Positions 23,575 to 37,208 of a stretch of DNA of 64,000 bases are shown one piece after another. The position numbers and the translations under genes were made by a program. Numbering within the stretch: position 1 is the stretch's first letter; the number at the start of each line of letters is the position of its first letter. The stretch is from Copromyces sp. CBS 386.78 (lineage: Eukaryota; Ascomycota; Sordariomycetes; Sordariales; Sordariaceae): the NCBI GenBank assembly GCA_030685235.1, contig MU839092.1, positions 62,001 through 126,000 on the forward strand, read 5' to 3'. Under the pieces are notes generated by a model. That model ran no database searches, was not told the DNA's origin, and saw only the letters and a program-made list of their open reading frames with translations.

Positions 23575-26500
23575 ATTAATATTTAGGTCGCTATTCTATA
23601 TAAAATCGATAATAGTATTAATAGAGCCGTTAATAAGACTAGTAATAGTTTATAAATTTTTGGTAAATATAATTTTAACGCCCTAGACAATAGGGAGTTC
23701 GTTATATAAATTACCGGTATTAGTAGAATTAACGGTTTTTATAGTAGGGTTCGAATTAGTTGCCTAGGCAATGAAAATAGGGCGTTCTAAACTTACTAAA
23801 TATTATTAATTATACTTATTAACTATAGTATTAGTAGGGTAAATATATAAAGTATTATCGAATAACTCTTAGGCTATAAAATATAATATATATTTATAAT
23901 AGGATAATAGTAGTATTTAATTTTAAATAGTAGAATCATTATTTCGTAACCCTTTTAATATTTTACGAAACCTTATTTAAATATTACCCTGCTGGTAAAC
24001 GATTTACTATAATTTAATATTCTAATCGAAGTCTTTATACGCTATTAGGCTATTACGCTATACGAAATCTAGCCTGCCGACCTTTTTTGCCCGCTTTTAA
24101 ATATTAATTTCGCTAAGAAGGTTTCTAATATTATCCTCTTTACTAATAGCTTTTATAAGGGTATTAAGGTTAGATTTATTACGAAACTAAGGAGGCTCCT
24201 AATAAAATATAGCTTTTTAACCGATAGGAAGTAATTAAAAAAAGTCGTTAAATAATAAAATATTTATACTATTGAAATTTTTATCCTAATTTATTAATAT
24301 TTAACGGAAATAGTTATCTACGAAACATATAGTCTTTAAACCTAATATAGATTTTTTATTAATAATAAAGTAATTATAACCTTTAAAACGGTTTTATAAA
24401 TTAATTAATTACCGATTTTTTATATTTAATAGGGAGGTAATACCGAATAAGAATTTAAAAAGGGAATATAGAGTACTACCTTTAATATTATTAATAATAA
24501 TACTGGTAAGGGTAATACGGATAACGGGGTCGGTTCGTCTATAATTCTCAATTATTTCTTTAAATTTATACGAAAGTAAATATATAAAATATAATTTATT
24601 AATATTACTTCGACCGTTAATTTATATTAATAATTAGTCTAAATTCTAGTTAGTAAAGACTTATTAATAATAGTCGATAAAAATATTGAATATTATCCGT
24701 TATTCAGTATTAAAGGTATTATATATATATTATATTATAGGATTGGCTTCAAATAATTCGAAACGGTTAGTATAATCCTTCTAAAACCTAGGCCTATTTA
24801 ATATAATCTATTCCTAAAATCTAATATAATAAATAAATTATTCGTAGAAGTAATTTTAATTAATAAGACGACGACCGATAAAATTAAAATTATTATAGTC
24901 GGGGTCGTTTACTATATTAGGGTATTCTCTAACTATTTCCTTTTAATTAGGCTGGTCCGGCTATTCTAATATACCCTCCTTAAATTCCTCTTCTATTTTA
25001 AAGGCGGGTAATTAATTATAATAATTATTAAAGTAGGCCAATTAGCCTATATAAATTTACTAATAAATAATAAAAGTTTTATCTAATATATTATATTATA
25101 TATTATTAATAATATAAAGGTCGTTAAATATTTTATAAGGGTAATATAATATAAATTTAACCCGATTATAATTATATTAATTATTAACGTTCTCTACTAA
25201 TTTATAAATAAGGAAGTAATTAATAACCCTTTATTTTATTTAAGTAATAAGAAGTTTAAGACAGAATTTCTTATAGTCGAATTTAATAATAAATTCGAAT
25301 AACGAAATTTATTTATAAATATTATTACGACTAATATATTTCTAATAAAAGGAGCGGGTTTATTGAATTTAACCCGTAATATTAATATAAATACTAATAG
25401 GCTTATTATTATTATTATTACCGCTAACTATATTAAATATAATTTATCGATCTATTTAGAATATATCCGCCTCTAAATTTGGAATAATAGTACTTTAGCA
25501 GTTTCGATAATAATAATCTAATATAACGATATAACGGGTACTTTTTTAAAGGGGAAGGTTTAGGAGGATATAGTAAATTTCTTAAGTAGTCCAATCTCTT
25601 TCGGTAATAAATTAATTTATAAATTTTATTGCAAATTATTTAATTAGATTATTAACGCTAATTATATAAGGGATTAAATCGTTAGTAATCTTATTGTAAG
25701 ATTAAGTACGCTTCTCTACTTTAAATATATATTTAGCTATATAATTAAATATAGTATTTATATTAATATATAATTCAATATTAATATTAATTATTTAATT
25801 TAATATTATAAATAGATTATATTAGTTAAAAATAGTATTATTTTTCTTACTATTAAAAAATTAGAAATTAGGGTTAATACGTATTATAAAAATAAATTTT
25901 TTGTAAAGCTTCTTAGGGAAATAGAATCGATATTTCTTCTACTCGGGCTTTAGAAAGTTAGAATTTAGAATTTAATGTTCGTTTAGGAACGTTCAAATTT
26001 AATGCCGAATTCGAAAATAATAAGTATTATTATAAATGTATTATTATATCCGGTTAATTATAAGTATAAATTCGTCGAAAGTAGGTTTAACCTTCTTTAT
26101 TTTCCTATTTAATATATTATTTCGATTTATTTACCGGGGAAATTTTAAAATAGGGACCGGCCGTAGGCTTTAAAATAAGTTATTTTAAGGGTTATTCTAA
26201 TTAATAGTAGTAGTAGCGGCGGCGGCCTTACTAGGAGTAATCCCTTCTAGAAGTTTACCCTTTTAAAAGTAAATAATTAGATTTTATTTAATATTATAAA
26301 ATAAAGGGTTAAAAATTATATAGTAGAATCCTTATATTTTAGTATATTATTATCGGACTTCGGGGTTAATAAAATTAAATATAATAATATTTTTAAATTA
26401 ATAAATATTGTAAATATAATTAATATTATAAATTTAAAATTCTAACTTCTATTAGTAATTATCGAATTTAAATTTTAGGAGTAAAATATATTTTAAAAAG

Positions 26501-29500
26501 AATTTAAATCTTTTATAGAAGTAATATATAGTAATATAATGATTGTAGAGAATATTCCGCCGTGAAATTGTACGACGTTTAATATTTGTAAACGTTAATT
26601 ATAAATTATAATTAAATATATATTTTACTAAATTCTTTTAATATAGGTCGGCTATACTAAATATAATAAATATTATTAATATATTTAAGAAATTAATATA
26701 CGATATTAATTCGTAAAACTTTTTAATTTAATACGCTTAAATACTTTGAAATTCGTCGGTAAACCGTATAATTGAATTTATTAATTTTCTTAACTCTTTA
26801 GACCGGGCTTTAAAATAATTAGCGAAAACTCTTTGATTGCTAAATATTTCCCGATTAAAATTACGGTTATTAACGTAATAATTATTTTTACTATATATAG
26901 AAGAACGTATAAAAGAATTAAATATAATATATTTAAACTTATTATACTTAATAAATTTGCTATTGTATTAATGTATATAATATTATATATATTCTATATA
27001 ATTAACCTTTTTAAAATATAATATAAAAAATTCACCCTAACTATAGGAGTAAAGATTAGGAAATACTTATAATAATAATATTTATTACTAACGAAATTCG
27101 TTAATAGGCGTGCTACGGAGGGGGCTTAAATTAATATAGTACCGGCGAAAAGGTTCCTAAAGTGCCGCTATAAGTACTAGAACTATAAATATTAGAATTG
27201 CAAGTACTAGAGCTATAAATACTAAAACTACTACTGGGTAACCGGGAGGGGGATCTAAACCGAATACGGGAATTCCAATTAGAGGTTCCGGAGGCTATTA
27301 ATTATCCGACAAATCTACAACCCGGATGGGTAAAGTATATAGGTTAGGTAAGGGATTACTACGTATTTATATTTAAAATTGTTTAAAATTTCGTAGTAAG
27401 CGACCTATTATATTAGGGGTAGTAGTAACCTCCAAATTGGCTTCCTCTAATATCTCTTACAAAATTATTTTTTAAAATTCGTCGAATTTAAATTCTATAT
27501 TATTAACGTTAATATAATTAATATTATTAATAATATTATTATTTATAGGCAAATAGTTAAAACGTTCTATATTAATCTTAATATTAGTGTAACCGGAATA
27601 ATATATTTTAAAGAATTCTAATTATATTTCTATATTCCGACGATTAATTTTAAATTCTTTTTATATCCTATTAAAATTGGGATAGTTATAGTAATTATAT
27701 AGCTGTACTAAAAAGATATTTACCTTATTTAGTAATTTAAGTAATTAAATATAAATATAGGTAATATTTCGAAAATAATTAATATAATAACCCTTATATT
27801 AATGTTATTAATTACCGAATATATATATATTATAATAGATATAAATTCGTATAATAAATATTTTTTTATAAGGGTTAAGAATTAGTAAGCCGAATTCTTC
27901 GTCTTTTTTAATAAATGTGCCGAAGTTTATATTATTCGTAATGTTAAATTTAAATAGTTCGTCGGGCTATAAATTTATATTAATATAGTAATAACATTTG
28001 TATATACCTTAAATATCGATTTTAAAATTGAATTATTATTTATTATAATAATTATATTTATTTTATATTATAATATTAAATATAGTTTAATAGTTCCGAG
28101 CTTACTAATAGTACGAGTCCGGGATAGTTCGAATAGCTATATTATTAGTAAAGGGGGGGTCCCGTTCAAATTTAATATTAATTACGCCCGGGAATTAAAG
28201 TATATAAGTTAGCTCTTAGGAAAATTAAAGGGCGGCGACTACCCTTCGGCCGAATAGATAACTAGGAAGTATAGCACAACGCGGGCTTAGTAAATTATTT
28301 AGACTATACGGGCTTAATAAATTATTTGGGTTATATTAGTTTAGGGTATTATTTAGAATTTATAAAGTTTTAAATATAAAATCTTTAAATTTATTAATAT
28401 TATATATATATTCCGGAATATTAAATAGATCTATAGCATTAAAATTATATATAGGATTTAGAGTTAGGTTATATTAGAAATACTCGTTCCTACTCTCTTA
28501 ATAAATTACTAGCTATCTAAATATAGCATTTACTAATTATTAGAATAAAATATTTACTAACTACTAAGATAAAGCATTTACTAGCTACCGAAATATAATA
28601 TCTGCTAACTACTAGGATAAAGCATCTACTAACTACCGGGATAAAGTATTTATTAGCTACCGGGATAAAGCATTTATTAGCTATTAGGATAGGACGCTCT
28701 TAGATGTAAATTAGCGTAAATACTATATATAATAGCGCTATTCGTAGTAATCGCTCTTAAGATAATTAACCCGAAGTCGTATACTATTATAATTAGAATA
28801 GACTTTATACTAATCGGCAACGTTAATTAAGTAGGCTAAATCCTTTATATATAGAATATAACCGCTAATATAGTAGTTATTAATATGCCGAGAAAACTGG
28901 CAATTAGGATAGATAAACCGCTCTTCGTTATTATACTATAAATAATTACCGGTATTTAAATTACGCTAGAAAATAGGGCGTATTAACTAATAAAGGAAGT
29001 ATATAAATTATTGGTTATTATTATACAATTAATAGGTACTTATTATTAGATTCCGGTCGGCATTAAAGCGGGAGATTTAATAATAGTAGTATATAAATCT
29101 ACTAGGGTAATTAGGAGTAAACTCTTATAAATTAAAATATTTTCGGGCAATTAATATTATTAATAATGGGGTAGGCGTAATATTTTCTTTTTAATTACAA
29201 CGGCGATAACGATAATCACGCTAGATTTAGACTTTTTTTCGGTAGGCTTAAACAATTTCTTTATTATCCTATAACTACATTAGTATACGGATTTACGAAG
29301 GTATTGGATATAAACTAAATTATATTTATAAGTAATGCCCGCCGAATTTATAAAATATATTATTTATAATACGACTAACCTTATTTTAAATCGCTTAGTA
29401 TTATAAAATATAAGTCTTGAACCGGTAGGCTTATAATGAAGGTCGTTATTCTAAACTAATTCCCTATATTAGATTTAAAATTAATTATTATTATTATTAT

Positions 29501-30590
29501 TTTACTTCGAACTCTTTATATATAATAATTTAATATTAATTATCTTCTTTATCTTATTCGCCGCGGAATTATTAAATTGCCGGGTATTAAAGAAATAGTT
29601 GGTTAAATTAGGTTCGACTTTAAGCTCGGCTTCGGGCGTTTTTCGGGGAAGATAATATAATATTTATAAACGTTTTTTTATTACTAAAAACCCGACGTCG
29701 TTCGGATTTAAATTAGAATATATATTAATAATTATAAATATTAAAGTAAAAAGGACTTATAAAACTTCTTTTAGCCCGGCAAATATTATATATAATAATA
29801 ATTAAACCGAAGTTATTTTTATTAATAAACGTTAATATTGGCTTTATTGTATAATAGTATTAATATTGTTTTTCGTTAATTTACTAACCTTATTCTTAAT
29901 TATTTAATAGTAATTTTCGATTAGAAGCTATATTAATCGTTAATTATTAATTAATTATTAATTATTAAATTTATAAAAGGGGGAAAGGGTTTTTATATAA
30001 CCTTTTTATTTTTATAAGAAGTAAGTAGTAAACGGGTAAGTAATGTATTAATTGTGCGAAATAATTATATAGTTGCAATTGCCGGCCGGTAAATTTATTC
30101 CTAGTAAATTTATTGCCGGTAAATCCGTTTTTAGTTAATTATCAATATAATAAAGTAAATAGTAATACGGCCTTTTACTACAATTTATATTGCTTTTACG
30201 TATAAATTTAATAGGGGTAGGATACGGTTTAATTACGTTTTTTATTATTTTATTTATTTCGATATATATTATTTACAATAATTATATTAATTAATAATAA
30301 TAAAATAATAGTACTATTTATTTTTATTATTAATATAGTAGTTCGCCTTTCTATTCTAATTTACTCGCCTAACTAATTAATTAGGGGCGAGCCTTTATAT
30401 TAATAGTAACGTACGGATATATATAAATTAATATATCGTCTGTATTTTTTTATATTCGCAGCGTTTAAATAAAAATACTACGCCGCGCTACGTCGATAGG
30501 CCTACGGACCACGACCTTTAGTACGGATTTTCCATTGTAACACTTTTGGTGCCGTAGGCGCCATCTCCTTGCTTGGGCATAGGTGTTTCA
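23575..30590 (+). mobile_element. Right half of the outer copy of the 13.3-kb element
   Basis: It resumes at ATTAATATTTAGGTCGC, which matches the inner copy immediately after 15590, and runs co-linearly to GGCATAGGTGTTTCA at 30590. The length is 7.02 kb, against 7.08 kb in the inner copy after its two insertions are removed. The last 120 bp (about 30470-30590) are visibly less mutated, keeping GC-rich words such as CTACGCCGCGCTACGTCG, as often seen at edges of RIP-affected duplications. Confidence 0.8.
28519..28686. repeat. 24-bp tandem array, 7 units, outer copy
   Basis: Seven 24-bp units equivalent to the ten at 20522-20761. Unit phase is preserved and each array is followed by the same GGATAGGACGCTCTTA junction. 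Confidence 0.8.
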
Positions 30591-33500
30591 ATAAACTACA
30601 CTTAATCTGGCACGCTCCTACACCTAAAACGTGCCGGGAACCAACAACGCTAGGGAAGAAGACCAAAAAAAAAGAGCCAAGTGTGAAAACTCGAGAAAAA
30701 AGAAGAAGAAAAAAGCAACGTGAGGAAATCGCTTAGTGAAAACATCGCTGGAGATAATTATATTCGAGGGGAGAGTGCCTAGGACGTACCCACACAGCTC
30801 TCCCATAGCGTTTTGCGTCGAGAAAACTCCCAAAATGTTGCCCTCGACGAGGATCGAACGGATGACCTTGCGGGGGCGTGCGATGCGTGCGACGTGGGGA
30901 GCCACGCCACGAGGTCCAGGGGTTGTTTTTATCCACTTGACATTGAGACTAAGCTTACATAGGCATGGTCGTTTCCGACTTCTCATTTCTTCGCAAAACT
31001 TCAAAACATCGGACGGAAAGTCCGCGCGAACTGAAAGTACATCCAACCAACTCAAAGGGCCACAAATCCTCGCTTCCTCACTTCCTCACTCAGCCCACTC
31101 ATTCATTTCGCCATTTTAGCAGTAGCACGGGAACTCACGATCTAAGGTAGCTTCAAGTAACACGTACATTCAGGAACATAACCATCTTCAGCCGCCGGCC
31201 TGCTGCACAAACAAACTTTGCAAGTTCCGAACACCTGCTTGTGGTTGTGCTAGTTCTTCTGATATGCTCTACATTGTCAGCTTCGGCGTTGTTTCAACGG
31301 TTTCTGTGTAACGGGTGTGTCTGTAGGCATGTAAAGAGGGGTAGCATTTTCAATGACAACAGCCAGAGACACAAACACAGCATTCGGTCTCACAGTTGAC
31401 CACAGCATCGGGTCAACTACCCAACTCGACGTCAGGCGCATGCATATCCAAGGTACTGGGAAGTGTAAACCTTGCGATCTGCCTAGGCACAAAATAGTGT
31501 GGTATGTATGTAGATACCTTGACTCTCCGGTCTTGTCTTTTCTCGTCTCGTCCCGTTTCGTTTTGTTTTGTCTTGTATGCGTACGCATGTCAGGAAGTCA
31601 ACTTGGCCTGTACATTTTCGAGCGTCGAGTATCGTATCTCAAGTACCGAATATGAAGTGTCGACGATGGATGATGATGGATAAGAGAGGTTAGAACTGAG
31701 GCCTCCAACAAAACGGTACATGTCTGCGCATACCGTACAACCTATACGAGGCGGACCGGCTTTGGAGATCAGGCAATCTGCATCGTACGAAAAGAGGGTG
31801 TTGTGCGTACTTCTCCGTCCGAGCAGACGAGGCAGGATTGGCAGGTAAGCAAGCAGCGAAGCCGGGCAAAAGTGGCTGGCTATATTGCATGTAAATACTT
31901 GCTGGCTGCGTGTACACGCGCCGCATCAGGGCAGTTAACTGCAATGCTGTCACCCGTTCTGGTCGTCTGGAAGGGAAAGGAGGTGGTGTCGAGGTCACGA
32001 ACTCGGAGGAGTTTTTGCTGGTGGCTTGACACACCTGCACTGCACAGCCAGCGCCGCAAAATCGTATTGATGTTTGGCAGCTAGTCGCTCAGGAAGAATT
32101 GCTGCGATTGTTCTTGAGCTTTCTTGACCACAGGCAAGGGTGGAATATCTGCTCCGACAATGCCGCCCTTGGAAGCCCGACAACCCCGCCGCGAGCGCCC
32201 GACCGACCGACCGGACGGCAGCCTAGAAACGGGAGAGGAGGGGCGGGGGACCCACAGCGGTTGCTGAATAGGCCGCAGGCGCTTGAGGCGCTAGGCGCTA
32301 AAGGTCCGTTTCGTGGAAGTTTCCTCTTTTGTTACCCTTTCCTTTCTTCGCATCTGCCTGATTATTTCCCGGGGGCTTTGTGAAGTAGCCATCATTCCCG
32401 TCCTTACAAAGCTTCACATCCGTCGGCCGGATATCTCGGTGCTTCTATCAACACAGCTCATCAAGCATCAGCAGATTCAGCAACTGCAGGATAAAGTGTT
32501 TAGTGTTGCACAACTGCTATGAAAGCATGGAAAAGTAAGGGACGGACGATGACGCAATTGCGGAAGGCGCTACTGCTGCTGATTCTACAGTGAATGACGG
32601 ACGCGGTCGATATTGGAGCTTCCACTTGTTTGGTGGTGTGGAACGAACAATCCTCCATTCATGGAGGACACTTTGAAGGATTGCGCTAACGACCAACACC
32701 AGCACCGTTCGGACTCATTTTTCGGAATGTCTCACTCCATCGCCGTCTTGTGCGTTGGGTGAGACTTTCTTGAGAGGGTAAGATACTGGCCCATTTGGCG
32801 ATGGTGATGTGAGCTTTTAGTTTGCCCGAGACGATAGTGTATAGATGAAGATAACACGAGTTAGGCTGGATTCCGGAGGTCAGCATCACTAGCACCACGA
32901 TATCGTGAACCTCAGTCTGTTGCTTCATCTTACCGTAGCAAAACAGATCGGAGGTCGGAGCAATATCCGATACTAGCTTCGTTCACTGTGTAGTTTAGCG
33001 CTGTAACCGTCACCATCTGCCCCATGGCCCCATCCCTATCACCCGAATCCTCACGATCCTCATCAGTCATCACAGTCACCGTGACGGCCCTACCTGCGTG
33101 ACAATCCACTCATCACCGCATCGAATCCAGCGCACGTGCTCTCGATGTTTCCCGTTTCACTCCAGTTGCTCGGATTTTGCGAATAATACCAGATAGAGGG
33201 CGAGGCAAGAAGAAATATGTACAAGTCCGCTCGCGAGGTGAAATCCCTCAGTGTCACAGCGAACGGTCCCCGCCCCTCGGTGCGTCCCGACCGGCGACCG
33301 GAAGAAAAAAGAAAGCAAGACCTGAATATCCCTTGTCCTCGCTTTTAACTGGTCAGCTTACGCTTTCTTGGTCCTTCTTGACAATCCTTGACCTTGACCA
33401 TGCTTGGCTATCAACGAACCCCGAGATCTCAGTCAGATCGACACTTCAGGATTTTTTTGCCATGCCTTTTGCGCTTGCTTGCTGCGGCACAGTTTTACTT

Positions 33501-36161
33501 TGGGTCGGTTGATCGCGGCTTTTCAGCTCGGAATCACCCTCCTGTCAGCCATGTTTTAAAAGCAACCAGAATGGTATCTGAAATTTGCCTTTGGATATAA
33601 AGATGACGGTCTTGTAGGCAAAACAGTTAGCGTGGTACCGTTCCCGTACTGTGACCTCAGCTTTTGAAAGTTTTCATTTACGGTGTATTTCCGTGTTCCG
33701 AACGGGGGGGGGGGGGGGGGGGGGGGGTAACGTTACACAAGTGAAAAAACCACCGTTTCCGTTTAGTAACAAATTACAAATCGGAGCCCCATTGGGGGTT
33801 GGTCACCAAATTAAAAAAAAAAAGTATAATNNNNNNNNNNCCGCTTGCTTTCTGGCGCGTTGCTTGGTTGCGCCGTCGCCGGGGGCCGGGCGGCGCCCGC
33901 CGGCCCCCGCCCCGCCCCCCCCCCCCCCCCCCGAGGGGTAACGTTACCCATGTACACTAACGACCTTTACCTTTTCGTCACATATTCCTCTTCGGAGCCG
34001 AAGTGGGAGATCGTCACCATCTTACAGACAAAGAGTAGAATAACTGCCGAGCTTTTTACAGATTCGATAACAACGTTCGGAAGAGAGAGTGGCAGTCACA
34101 AGTCATAGCGGGCACAGACAAATTGAGTAGAGAGATAGTTGATATTCAGAGATGTGATATCCGCAACTTGGTATAGCTACTCCTACTTCCATGACAAACG
34201 TATAGACCAAAACCACCAGGGTATCTACTACACGTCTCAACTCGCTCACAGAGCCAGCATCCAAAAACCCCAAACCAGCATCCCAGACCCATGACCGAAA
34301 TAATTGGACGTGTGAGGAATTCCCGGTGAGTTACATGCACACGCCATCAAATGCGGAATGACAATGACAAGCCAAGTCGCACAGCAAAAGTGACCGTCAT
34401 TCTCAAACAGCGCAGAAGCTGTGCCATATTCTCCAGCGGCCAGGACCTCTTCTTTCCGATCATGGGCCTCTGCCTTGCTTCTCCACCATCCCAACTGTGC
34501 GAGGCCGGTTGAAAGACCGTCAGATCACCAGTATGAGGTGCGGAGAAGCTTTGGCATGCGGTGAGATGAACCGCATTTGTTTGCCCGCTAGCTAGTTCCC
34601 CTTCCCATATTTCCACCAAATCACCTGGTGAAAGCGCCCTCGTATCTTGACTCCCCTGACTGGACACATCGGGAGGAACTTTGACCTGACCTACGGAAAA
34701 CGCAAGCCTGATAGCCACGACACCCTTGGATCCATCCCGACTAGCGGGACTCCAGTTGATCCGTGAGTGCGTGCAAGACATACGCCGCAGCAGTAATCCC
34801 GCCCCCAAGAGTCCACGAGGATAATCGATAGAGTCGCTTCACCAGATTTGTCGGAGTGTGTCGATGGTATTGAGAGGCTGAAAAGGCCAGAAAGCAAACT
34901 TGACACGGCAGAGAGGAGGCGATCATGTTGTTTGTCGTTCACTGCTCAGCAGTGGGTGCCGTACAATATCCCGTATTGCCTTTCCTCTTCTGCATCGTGT
35001 TTTGGCGAATACCATCCTTGCTTCAAGTTCCCCCTCTGCTCCCCAACATGATTGTCCCCGGAACCGCTTGCTGGTTTCGAGGGACAGACAGGCTGAGGAG
35101 CAGAGATCGTTGGTCTTTGTCGACAACCAGTGTCTGCCGAAGCTTGCAGTATTCCAGATACGCGGCGGCGGCTAGATGGTGTTGAATCGGCCATGTGATT
35201 GAGTGAAGATCACGAGAACCAGTCTCGTTGTTGTCGGGTGATCCCCCTCTTCCTCTAATCGGGAGCGCATATAATCCGAACAGTGGCGTCAATCGTTTCT
35301 TTCTTCGAGTTTGTTGGTGTTCGCTTCGACATCAAGTCGTAAGATCGAAACCTTTCATGTCGTGAAAAAGTCGTGTTGTCGTCATTGCCGTAATTATATC
35401 CGTCAACATTAAGGGCCGTAAACATCATCCGTAAGACAAAAGAAAATCCAAGATATAAGGGTGTAAGATGGAATGTCTTGAAGCGAATGTGCGGTGGGGT
35501 AGACCCGTGAGGGAAGCCCGAGACACCGCGAAAGGGGTATCTTCCAAACGCCAGCCGCTTTAAATGCCGTGTACTGAGAGAGAGAAACCGGGGAAAGAAA
35601 GAAATAAATGAAGAAAGTGAAAGACAAAAGGGGTAATCTCAACCAAGAAAGTTTCTGTCTCGGGCTTGCGCCGCCGAGCCGTGGGTGCATTGCTGCAATC
35701 TTCTTCTTAAAAGCAAAACACGCAAACCAGCCTATAACCGCCATGATGTAAATGCAAACAAACTACCCGCCCCAGGTCCCTGCCATGTGAGGTTGAAACA
35801 ATAGGAAAATCCGATGACCGAGCACACGGTGATGACATCTCAAAAGCCAAAGAAAACCGAAAAGCACAAAAAGCAGATAGACGCTCGCCCGCTAACCCGT
35901 AGTGAGATAAAGAAAACCAGTCGGGAGTAGATGCACCAAGAGAGGAGGGGAGTGGTTGAGGAAAGAAGTGTCAAATGTCGCTCCGAGTCCACGTGCCAAA
36001 CGCCGAAGTGCCTCTTGCTTGTGTGATAGGATCACCCAGCCGTTATGGGCATAAACACCGCGTCCTGGCTTTGTGGATATCCAAAAGGTGCAGAACACCG
36101 GCGATTATGCGGAAGTCGTCGCGGCTGGATAACCGGCGTCTGTTGTGGCAGGCGCTGGTTG
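30591..36161. other. Gene-poor unique DNA with an assembly gap
   Basis: The block has normal base composition again but no frame with recognisable protein similarity. All open frames of 60-150 codons overlap on both strands and lack domain-like patterns. It may hold long UTRs or fast-evolving genes that cannot be called by eye. Several stretches are rich in short purine or pyrimidine runs. The gap and its surroundings are described separately. Confidence 0.5.
33704..33932. other. Assembly gap (10 N) with flanking homopolymers
   Basis: A run of 24 G (33704-33727) is followed by about 85 bp that read like a corrupted version of 33937-34025: both start with GGGGTAACGTTAC and share TCGGAGCC and TCGTCACC/TGGTCACC at matching spacing. 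Then come ten N (33831-33840), a very GC-rich stretch and 18 C (33915-33932). This looks like two poor-quality contig ends joined around one locus rather than a biological repeat. Confidence 0.8.
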
Positions 36162-37208
36162 TCACATCGTCGTGGTGTACTCCTGATAGCGATCCCAACC
36201 GAAGTTGTTGAAACCCATGCTAACTCCGCAATGAGGAGCAAGCATGCTGGGCAGCGGGAGGGGAGCAGAGACGAGCGTAGACCCGTAGTAGTAGCCGGCC
36301 GAGGAGAAAGGTGTGCTGTAGGCGGGCGCGCTGTAGGCCGGAGTGCTATAGGCAGGTGTAGGCGAGGGCATTTGCACCTCACTGACACCCATGCTAGCCC
36401 ACATGGGCGGGCTGGCGGATCCAGATGATGCCACACTGGGGCTCGACGGCAGGACTCTCCAGGACTCGATCGGGGCGGGCAGCGAAGAGGGCGTCGTTGG
36501 TTGCGACCACATGCTAGCGTTGTGAGGAGAGCTGGGCAACAAGGGAGGCTGACGGACGACATCAACGATCCTGGGCGGGGGCGGCAGCAGCGGCTTGTAG
36601 AGGTTCATGACGGCGTTCTTGACATCCTCGCTCCTACCATCCAGCAACTCTCCAGCTCCCTCCTCTTCGAGACCTTCCAAAGCCGTCACGTGCGTGCTGA
36701 AGACAAACTTGTTGATGGCCTGAATAAAATCCTCATGAAGCTTCTTGCATTGCTGATCCTTCTCGGACCAGTCGTACGTGCTGGCCTTGGTGTTAGGGCA
36801 ATGGACATCCTTGTGGTACTCGATGAGCGACTCGATCGTGTCGGGGGTGAGCTTGAAGGCGACCTCGTTCCTCAGAACCATATCGACGTGGACGATGTAA
36901 GCCTCCAGGTGGATGAGCTGATAGTTGGAGATGGCCTCAACCAACGGGTTGGAATCCTTCTTGAGCTTGTCTTCGGGAGCCTTAGGGAGCATAAGTGAGG
37001 CCAGGATCCAAATGGCATTCGGTGAGGATAGGGTCTCGGTAAGACATTTTGTGTGCTGGGGTACGCTGTTGAGAGGCCTCTTGACTTTGTTGATGCGCTT
37101 TAGTGTCTTGGTCAACCATGGCTCGACCTTGGAACCCAGCACGACATTGACGGAGGATGCTCTTGGGGCAAAGGCGGCGGCAGAGGCCGGTAATAGCTGT
37201 ACTGGCAT
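36162..37208 (-). CDS. Hypothetical protein, 348 aa, with Pro/Ser/Tyr-rich C-terminal half
   Basis: A single uninterrupted frame starts at ATG 37208-37206. Residues 18-200 form a compact, mixed-charge, helical-looking region (for example LIEYHKDVHCPNTKAS). Residues from about 205 on are rich in Pro, Ser and Tyr, with a short repeat of the PAYST type at 284-303 and a Gly/Tyr-rich segment after it. There is no signal peptide or membrane segment. I recognise no domain. The contrast between an ordered N-terminal part and a low-complexity tail, together with the frame length, supports a real gene. Neighbours are distant on both sides, and a CT-rich (minus strand) promoter-like tract lies at about 37400-37470. 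Further upstream exons cannot be excluded. Confidence 0.7.
   Translation of the reverse strand: MPVQLLPASAAAFAPRASSVNVVLGSKVEPWLTKTLKRINKVKRPLNSVPQHTKCLTETLSSPNAIWILASLMLPKAPEDKLKKDSNPLVEAISNYQLIHLEAYIVHVDMVLRNEVAFKLTPDTIESLIEYHKDVHCPNTKASTYDWSEKDQQCKKLHEDFIQAINKFVFSTHVTALEGLEEEGAGELLDGRSEDVKNAVMNLYKPLLPPPPRIVDVVRQPPLLPSSPHNASMWSQPTTPSSLPAPIESWRVLPSSPSVASSGSASPPMWASMGVSEVQMPSPTPAYSTPAYSAPAYSTPFSSAGYYYGSTLVSAPLPLPSMLAPHCGVSMGFNNFGWDRYQEYTTTM

Larger units (their letters stand above)
2734..30590. repeat. RIP-mutated heterochromatic repeat block (about 27.9 kb)
   Basis: The stretch is extremely A+T-rich, nearly devoid of CpA and TpG, dense in TpA, and full of stop codons in all frames. Homologous parts (for example 2734-9400 against 9401-15590, and 15591-23574 against 23575-30590) differ almost only by C/T and G/A transitions. 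This is the established signature of repeat-induced point mutation in Neurospora and relatives, where such regions are normally H3K9-methylated and DNA-methylated. The short open frames at 18808-19023 and 26833-27021 are chance AT-rich frames. Sub-structure is given in separate entries. Confidence 0.93.

Noticed and set aside
2734..30590. Centromere or mitochondrial DNA as the explanation of the AT-rich block
   Set aside because: The block is fully explained by two RIP-mutated copies of one element with clean borders to genic DNA; no mitochondrial gene is visible.
30840..30925. tRNA-like sequence on the minus strand (TTCGATCC box, possible acceptor and D stems)
   Set aside because: The T stem pairs at only two or three positions and no anticodon stem-loop with a proper U33 can be formed, so it is not a functional tRNA. 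At most it is a decayed relic or chance.
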